Assembly: GCA_000237975.1 (NCBI GenBank)
Contig: CP003179.1
Location: forward strand, 1,922,001 to 1,986,000
DNA: 64,000 bases
Direction of reading: 5' to 3'
Source of the DNA: Sulfobacillus acidophilus DSM 10332
GTDB taxonomy: Bacteria; Bacillota; Sulfobacillia; Sulfobacillales; Sulfobacillaceae
Shown: positions 59,450 through 64,000 of the stretch, piece by piece
Position numbering within the stretch: position 1 is the first letter of the stretch
Layout of the letters: each line of letters starts with the position of its first letter
Made by a program: the position numbers and the translations under genes
Notes under the pieces: model-generated
Database searches by the model: none
What the model was told of the DNA's origin: nothing
What the model saw: the letters and a program-made list of their open reading frames with translations, nothing else

Positions 59450-59865
59450 CGTTCACCCTTGGTTACCGGTTTTTGGGACAAGGGGGTTAGCACCGCCTCC
59501 CCGCTTACCGCAACCCGGCCGTCGTCGTGCCGAAGGACAAGGTCCAGCACCACCCGTCCGTCGCCATCCACCGAAATCACCCGAGCCGTGGCCGTCAGTG
59601 GCTCCTGAGGCCGAACCATGGTCCGGAAGCGTACGCCATACCGCTCGATCCGCGATCCCGGCGGCGCCGCTTGACCCATAAGCCGCGCTAACACGCCCAT
59701 GCTCAGCATGCCGTGCGCAATAACCCCGGGAAGGCCAAACCCGCGAGCGCGATCCTCGTCATAGTGAATAGGGTTGAAATCGCCGGACGCTCCCGCGTAC
59801 CGCACAATCTGTTCCCGGCTCAATTGCATGGTTCCGAGGCTAACCGTGTCTCCCGCCTGCCACAT
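59446..59865 (-). CDS. MaoC-like dehydratase, catalytic subunit
   Basis: The 139-residue hot-dog-fold protein contains the R-hydratase signature GASGDFNPIHYDEDRARGFG, with its Asp/His pair, and LPGVIAHGMLSMGVLARL. It should hydrate enoyl-CoA. ATG 59865 directly follows the stop of the neighbouring MaoC-N gene, with GGAGG 11 bases upstream. It likely forms a heteromer with that neighbour, as in ChsH1/ChsH2 or HadBC. Confidence 0.88.
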   Translation of the reverse strand: MWQAGDTVSLGTMQLSREQIVRYAGASGDFNPIHYDEDRARGFGLPGVIAHGMLSMGVLARLMGQAAPPGSRIERYGVRFRTMVRPQEPLTATARVISVDGDGRVVLDLVLRHDDGRVAVSGEAVLTPLSQKPVTKGER

Positions 59866-60309
59866 TTACGCCACCCCCTCCGGTATTATCAGGACCGACC
59901 GCGAGTGAAACGCCGTGTCGCCATCCTCATGCACGCCCTCCGCCATAATGGTCACCAACGTCATCGTTCCCCGTCCCCCTTGAACCTGACGAACGTCGGA
60001 CACCCATCCCGTCACGGTAATGCGATCCCCGGCACAAGCAACTTTTCCGTAGATAAATTCCTGCTCGCCATGAATTACCCCGGCCCGCGGCAATTGAAGA
60101 CCCGGAATAGGATTTCGGCCAAGTGTCACGTAAAACGTCGGCGGTACCGGTACGCTCCGATATCCGGCACTTTGGGCCGCCTGCTCATCAAAGTAGATGG
60201 GGTCGGTCTCTCCCAGGGCTTCCGCGAACCGGCGAATCGCGCCCTTTTCAATCTCATGCACGGCCGGCACGCTTTTTTCGCCAACCCGGCCCGGATCGTA
60301 ATCCCACAT
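59866..60309 (-). CDS. MaoC N-terminal-like (FAS1-type) dehydratase subunit
   Basis: ATG 60309 follows GGGGAGG; the frame upstream lies within the SDR gene. The 147-residue protein has a single hot-dog domain with EIEKGAIRRFAEALGETDPI, VPPTFYVTL and HGEQEFIYGKVACAGDRITV. This N-terminal-type domain normally lacks the catalytic Asp/His pair and binds the substrate tail, working with the adjacent catalytic MaoC. The two genes are separated by no bases. Confidence 0.85.
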   Translation of the reverse strand: MWDYDPGRVGEKSVPAVHEIEKGAIRRFAEALGETDPIYFDEQAAQSAGYRSVPVPPTFYVTLGRNPIPGLQLPRAGVIHGEQEFIYGKVACAGDRITVTGWVSDVRQVQGGRGTMTLVTIMAEGVHEDGDTAFHSRSVLIIPEGVA

Positions 60310-60313
60310 GGTT

Positions 60314-61075
60314 TTACCTCCCCGATCCGCCTGCCGGATGGACATCGGGACCGCCGTCCAAATAGATGACCGTTCCGTTCACATACCCGGCCCGGACAAT
60401 CCACAATATGGCCTCCGCGACATCCTCGGGGGTACCCAGACGTCCGACCGAACGGGTTCGGGCCGCCTCGGCAATGCGTGCGCCGTCGTTCTGATACAAC
60501 ACTTGGCGGGCGGCCTCGGTGAGAACCGGTCCGGGAGCGATGCAGTTGACTCGTACCGCCGGCCCCCATTCCGCCGCCAAGGTCCGCGTCATATTCACCA
60601 AGCCTGCCTTGCTGGCGCCATAGGCAACCATGTTGGGCGCCATATCCCGCCCGGCCGTGGAGCCGATGTTGATAATCGAGCCGCCCTTTTTTTCCAATAG
60701 CGGCAAGAATGTGCGGGACACCACAAACGGCCCGACCAAATTAATGGCCACCACCTGCGAGAACCCATTGGGTGACAACCGGCGGGCCGGAGCCGCAAAT
60801 GATCCGCCGGCGTTATTGACCAACACGTCGAGGTGGTCGAAATGTTCTTCGACTAACGCCGCGGCGTGCTCAATCTGATCGGCCCGGCGCACATCCGCCG
60901 GTAAGACCAAAGCCTCGGCCAACTCGGGCCAGCGGTCCCGGACTTGGGCCAGCTTCTCCCGGTTCCGCGCCAAAAGGGCCAGCCGATACCCGGCCCGCGC
61001 CAAATGCACGGCCACGATTTCACCAATGCCCTGCGACGCTCCGGTCACCAGCGCGGTTTTCTGTGTAGGCAGCAT
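60314..61075 (-). CDS. Short-chain dehydrogenase/reductase (SDR)
   Basis: The 253-residue Rossmann enzyme has the cofactor motif ALVTGASQGIGEIVAVHLAR, LDVLVNNAGGSF, the catalytic Ser in INIGSTAGRD and YGASKAGLVNMTRTLAAEWG (Tyr-x3-Lys). It probably oxidises the hydroxyacyl-CoA formed by the dehydratase in this operon. ATG 61075 follows AAGGAG. The C-terminal GTVIYLDGGPDVHP is standard. It ends four bases before the MaoC-N start. Confidence 0.88.
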   Translation of the reverse strand: MLPTQKTALVTGASQGIGEIVAVHLARAGYRLALLARNREKLAQVRDRWPELAEALVLPADVRRADQIEHAAALVEEHFDHLDVLVNNAGGSFAAPARRLSPNGFSQVVAINLVGPFVVSRTFLPLLEKKGGSIINIGSTAGRDMAPNMVAYGASKAGLVNMTRTLAAEWGPAVRVNCIAPGPVLTEAARQVLYQNDGARIAEAARTRSVGRLGTPEDVAEAILWIVRAGYVNGTVIYLDGGPDVHPAGGSGR

Positions 61076-61143
61076 GAGTTCTCCTTTCTATCGACTGGAC
61101 GGTCGGCTACCGACCGATCTTCTCGGTGCCTCGACCACTTCAC

Positions 61144-62493
61144 CTAGGAAACGCTTTGCCGTCCGATACCGGATGGCCGATCCGGACGGTGAAACCATGG
61201 ACCGCGGCCAAAAAATAGCAACACCCCATACACCACCACCCCAACCCAGCAAACGTCCAACCAGGCCGCCCAACCGGCGCCCGTTACCACCAGAAACGTA
61301 ATGGCGCCCGCAAACCCGGCCAACACATACTGCACAAACGACCACAACGCCCAGCCGGTTCCCTGCAGAGCCGGATGAATGTCCTCAAGGTTTTCCGAGT
61401 AAAGCGCCATCCAGGGACCAAACCCGATGCCCAGCAGAACACCCTGAAGCGAGGTGTAAAGAATCATGGTGGAAGGGGGCACCGGGTGGCCGATAAGCCG
61501 GACCCAGAAGAACATGAAGACAACCACCCCGATGACGCCGATAAACGAAAAGAGCTTTCGGAGTTGTAGCCAATCGGAGACCAGACCCACCACGATAAGC
61601 GACCCGAGATTCGCCAACCAGAAGTAGCTGGCAATCGAAGCCGCCTCGGCGGCCGGGTATTTAAAGACCGTGGACAGGTACAACGGTCCAAACGCCGTGG
61701 TAAAGTAGTAAACCAACAAAAACAGCACAATCCCGACCGCCAAGGCCCAAATGCGACCGGAACGGTAGACCAGGCGCGGGTCAGCCACCGTCTCTTTCAC
61801 TTCGCGGGCTCGTAGCGCCGCCGTTTGCGCCTCCGTATGGTTATGGACGATTTGTGCGCGCAGGCCCGGACTTAAATCGCGGATCAAAAAAGCGACCGCG
61901 ATACTGATGATGAAGCAAACGCTACCCATAATCACGAACTGAGATTGCCAGGCGTCGTGAAACAGAGGGAGCGTCGCACCGGCCACGCCGGCGGCCAGGA
62001 AGTTCGCGCCCACCGGGCCGAAAGTCCAGAGCCCAAACCCCAGAGCCCGTCCCACACGGGGGGTAAAGTCCCGCACCAGCCCTGTGGTGGCCGGCAGCAC
62101 AAGCCCGAGAATAACCGCCATAATAAGGCGCACCATGATAAAATCCAACGTGTTATGCACCAAAACCATCGAAAAGACCGCGATCGACGTGACAAAGGTG
62201 CCCAGCGCGACAAAGAAGGTACGCCCATATCGGTCAAAGCGCGCTCCTACCAGTAACGACACAATCCCCGAAACCATCGTGGTGAGCCCGACGATAAGGC
62301 CGTAACCCAATAACGTCAGTTTCAGGTAAGGCAGCAGCACCGGCGCCACCGGCGCCAGCTCGCCCTCATAGTTGGCCACGATGTTGGCAATGATGACCAT
62401 CACCAAGAGTCCGACTTGAATCCATCCCCGCGGGTAGATATCGATGTCGCGCCGTGAAAACCAGCGTGCCATGCGCGGAGCTTCAACAGCCAT
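61144..62493 (-). CDS. MFS transporter (organic-acid/metabolite type)
   Basis: The 449-residue protein has 12 spans. The inter-helix loop GARFDRYGRTFFVALGTFV matches the MFS signature, and the PRGWIQVGLLVMVIIANIVA start and a long central loop (about 205-235) suggest a metabolite carrier. Placed between the acyl-CoA ligase and SDR genes, it may import the carboxylic acid broken down by this operon. ATG 62493 after GGGAGGG. Confidence 0.78.
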   Translation of the reverse strand: MAVEAPRMARWFSRRDIDIYPRGWIQVGLLVMVIIANIVANYEGELAPVAPVLLPYLKLTLLGYGLIVGLTTMVSGIVSLLVGARFDRYGRTFFVALGTFVTSIAVFSMVLVHNTLDFIMVRLIMAVILGLVLPATTGLVRDFTPRVGRALGFGLWTFGPVGANFLAAGVAGATLPLFHDAWQSQFVIMGSVCFIISIAVAFLIRDLSPGLRAQIVHNHTEAQTAALRAREVKETVADPRLVYRSGRIWALAVGIVLFLLVYYFTTAFGPLYLSTVFKYPAAEAASIASYFWLANLGSLIVVGLVSDWLQLRKLFSFIGVIGVVVFMFFWVRLIGHPVPPSTMILYTSLQGVLLGIGFGPWMALYSENLEDIHPALQGTGWALWSFVQYVLAGFAGAITFLVVTGAGWAAWLDVCWVGVVVYGVLLFFGRGPWFHRPDRPSGIGRQSVS

Positions 62494-62628
62494 TGGATTC
62501 CCTCCCGTTTCAATGCATGGCCTCCTCGTTGTGCCGCCTGAAGGGAAAAGACCGGAGGCGTCGTCGCGTTATAATCGGGCACCCGTGCCGTGTGGGAGGA
62601 CCGCGTCCTGACCAACCCCGATCGGCCG

Positions 62629-64000
62629 TCATGGGGACGCCCACTCCTTCAGCGTTCTTTTCAAAACCTTGCCGACCGCGTTTCTCGGCAACGCCTCGAC
62701 GACCTTAAGGGCTTTGGGCACTTTGTAATGAGCCAATATCTGCCCGACGTAACTTAACACCTCATTTTCGTCGATTACCGTGCCGGGTTTAGCGGTCACA
62801 AATGCCACCGCCTCTTCGCCGAGCCGTTCCGAAGGCACGCCGACAACAGCCGCCTCGGCCACGGACGGGTGCTGCACTAACACGTCCTCCACGTCCCGGG
62901 GGTAGATGTTAAATCCGCCCCGAATGATGACGTCCTTTTTGCGGTCGACAATCGTTAAATAGCCGTCCTCGTCCATGCGCGCCATGTCGCCGGTATGAAG
63001 CCAACCGTCGCCATCCAATGCTTCCCGGGACGCCTCCGGTCGCCGGAAGTAGCCTGGACTGACGTTGTCCCCCCGCACCCACAGTTCCCCGACCTCGCCG
63101 GACGGTAAGTCCCGGCCGTCCATATCCACGATGCGCGCCTCGACCCCGGCGACGAGAACTCCCACCGTGCCCGGTTTAATCGGCATATCGCGCCGATGGC
63201 CGCTCACCACCGGCGCCGCCTCCGACAGTCCGTAGCCCTCGAGGACATCCGCATGAAATTTGGCCTGAAAGGCTTCTATGAGCGGAACCGGGCAGGGCGC
63301 CGATCCGGATGAAACCGTCTCCAAGCTGGACAGATCGTAACGGTTCGCCTCAGGGCTGTTGACCATCGCATAGAGCATCGCCGGTACGGCGGAAAATCCC
63401 CGCACCCGGTGGCGTTGAATCGCTTCGAAGACTTCCACGACGTCAAATTTCCGAAATATGACGATGGACCCGCCTAGCATGGCCGTCACCGTAGTCACCG
63501 TAAATCCGAAAATATGTGCCAGCGGCAGCACGCCGAGCGTCACCCCACGATCTCGGTCCGGACTGCTGGCGATGACCTGCTGTGCATTGGCATAGAGGTT
63601 TTTGTGGGTCAACATGACGCCTTTGGGAGAGCCGGTGGTACCGGAGGTATAAAGAATGACGGCCAAATCCTCTTCCCCCGGGTCGGGTCGTACCGCTTGA
63701 GGGACCTCCACGTTATCCCAAAGGCACGACACCCGATCCGACGGGTCCGCCGACCAAATCCGGGGGGCAACGCCGGCGTCTTGGACCGCCCCAAGCACTT
63801 TGTCGAGCGAACTCCGGTCGGTGAATATCCCGACAGGCTCGGCGTCTTGCAGAATATGCGCGATTTCCGGGCGCCCCAAAAGATACATAACCGGCACGAC
63901 CACCGCACCGGCCATCATCGCCCCTTGATAGACGAAGAAAACTTCGGCCCGATTGGGCATGGAAACCAGGATGCGATCGCCCGGTTGAACTCCTGTGGCT
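62629..64000 (-). CDS. Acyl-CoA synthetase (AMP-forming), 5' end beyond the window
   Basis: The frame is open to the window end, so the N terminus is missing; 456 residues are visible. The adenylate-forming motifs are intact: YTSGTTGSPKGVMLTHKN (phosphate loop), VLEGYGLSEAAPVVSGH, WLHTGDMARMDEDGYLTIVD and the hinge DRKKDVIIRGGFNIYPRDVE. The catalytic Lys lies in PRNAVGKVLKRTLK. It activates a carboxylic acid to its CoA thioester, the entry step for the cluster on its 3' side. Chain length or aromatic preference cannot be told. Confidence 0.92.
   Translation of the reverse strand, partial: ATGVQPGDRILVSMPNRAEVFFVYQGAMMAGAVVVPVMYLLGRPEIAHILQDAEPVGIFTDRSSLDKVLGAVQDAGVAPRIWSADPSDRVSCLWDNVEVPQAVRPDPGEEDLAVILYTSGTTGSPKGVMLTHKNLYANAQQVIASSPDRDRGVTLGVLPLAHIFGFTVTTVTAMLGGSIVIFRKFDVVEVFEAIQRHRVRGFSAVPAMLYAMVNSPEANRYDLSSLETVSSGSAPCPVPLIEAFQAKFHADVLEGYGLSEAAPVVSGHRRDMPIKPGTVGVLVAGVEARIVDMDGRDLPSGEVGELWVRGDNVSPGYFRRPEASREALDGDGWLHTGDMARMDEDGYLTIVDRKKDVIIRGGFNIYPRDVEDVLVQHPSVAEAAVVGVPSERLGEEAVAFVTAKPGTVIDENEVLSYVGQILAHYKVPKALKVVEALPRNAVGKVLKRTLKEWASP

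Overview
The window is one stretch of a moderately GC-rich chromosome from a Gram-positive bacterium. Most genes carry strong AGGAGG-type ribosome binding sites, and tight overlaps of the ATGA/GTGA type are common. The gene content (class II ribonucleotide reductase with NrdR, cytochrome bd oxidase, GH57/GH15 glucan enzymes, many drug/metabolite exporters, acyl-CoA catabolism) and protein style fit a Sulfobacillus-like thermoacidophilic Firmicute. The genus is an inference from recall, not a database result. No rRNA, tRNA, CRISPR array or intact insertion sequence was found.

Layout. 1-445 is the 3' end of a DHH phosphoesterase. 426-18,596 is a mosaic of short housekeeping and transport units: quinone reductase, MFS exporters, a cyclophilin lipoprotein, SRAP protein, an LCP-like protein with a PIG-V-type mannosyltransferase, an IscA/HesB-like protein with a TauE permease, YihY, DUF445, pyrophosphatase, FUSC, amidase, Nudix, CPBP, aldo/keto reductase, ICMT-like methyltransferase and release factor 3. 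18,745-24,145 holds aconitase, a DMT exporter and an unusual receiver-GAF-histidine kinase. 24,146-26,620 looks like an accessory patch: one MFS gene, long non-coding stretches, and an intact Phd-type antitoxin beside a broken PIN toxin. 26,626-29,641 is the nrdR-nrdJ operon, with two NrdR-box-like sites spaced 31 bp centre to centre. 29,806-33,617 is a minus-strand operon: CoA-binding protein, YajQ, a PMT glycosyltransferase fused to a PQQ-type propeller, and a small membrane protein.

34,324-42,086 is a five-gene minus-strand glucan operon: NDP-sugar pyrophosphorylase, glycosyltransferase, GH57, GH15, debranching enzyme. A good sigma-A promoter lies upstream. 42,497-44,940 is cydAB. 44,995-55,695 is a sugar-utilisation regulon: a secreted glucanase-like protein is divergent from a LacI-family regulator, a GH35-like beta-galactosidase and a five-gene ABC importer. 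Three near-identical 16-bp palindromes mark the two divergent promoters and the beta-galactosidase/importer junction. The LacI gene appears to start at CTG. 55,872-64,000 is a minus-strand acyl-CoA catabolic cluster: acyl-CoA ligase (cut by the window end), MFS, SDR, two MaoC-type dehydratase subunits, a phosphatase-like/alpha-beta-hydrolase fusion and two paired acyl-CoA dehydrogenases.

The best candidates for something new are the phosphatase-hydrolase fusion, the PMT-propeller fusion, the kinase with a receiver in front, and the fully readable LacI regulon with its CTG start. Everything was read by eye from sequence. Functions rest on recognised motifs and family knowledge; promoters and operators are predictions.
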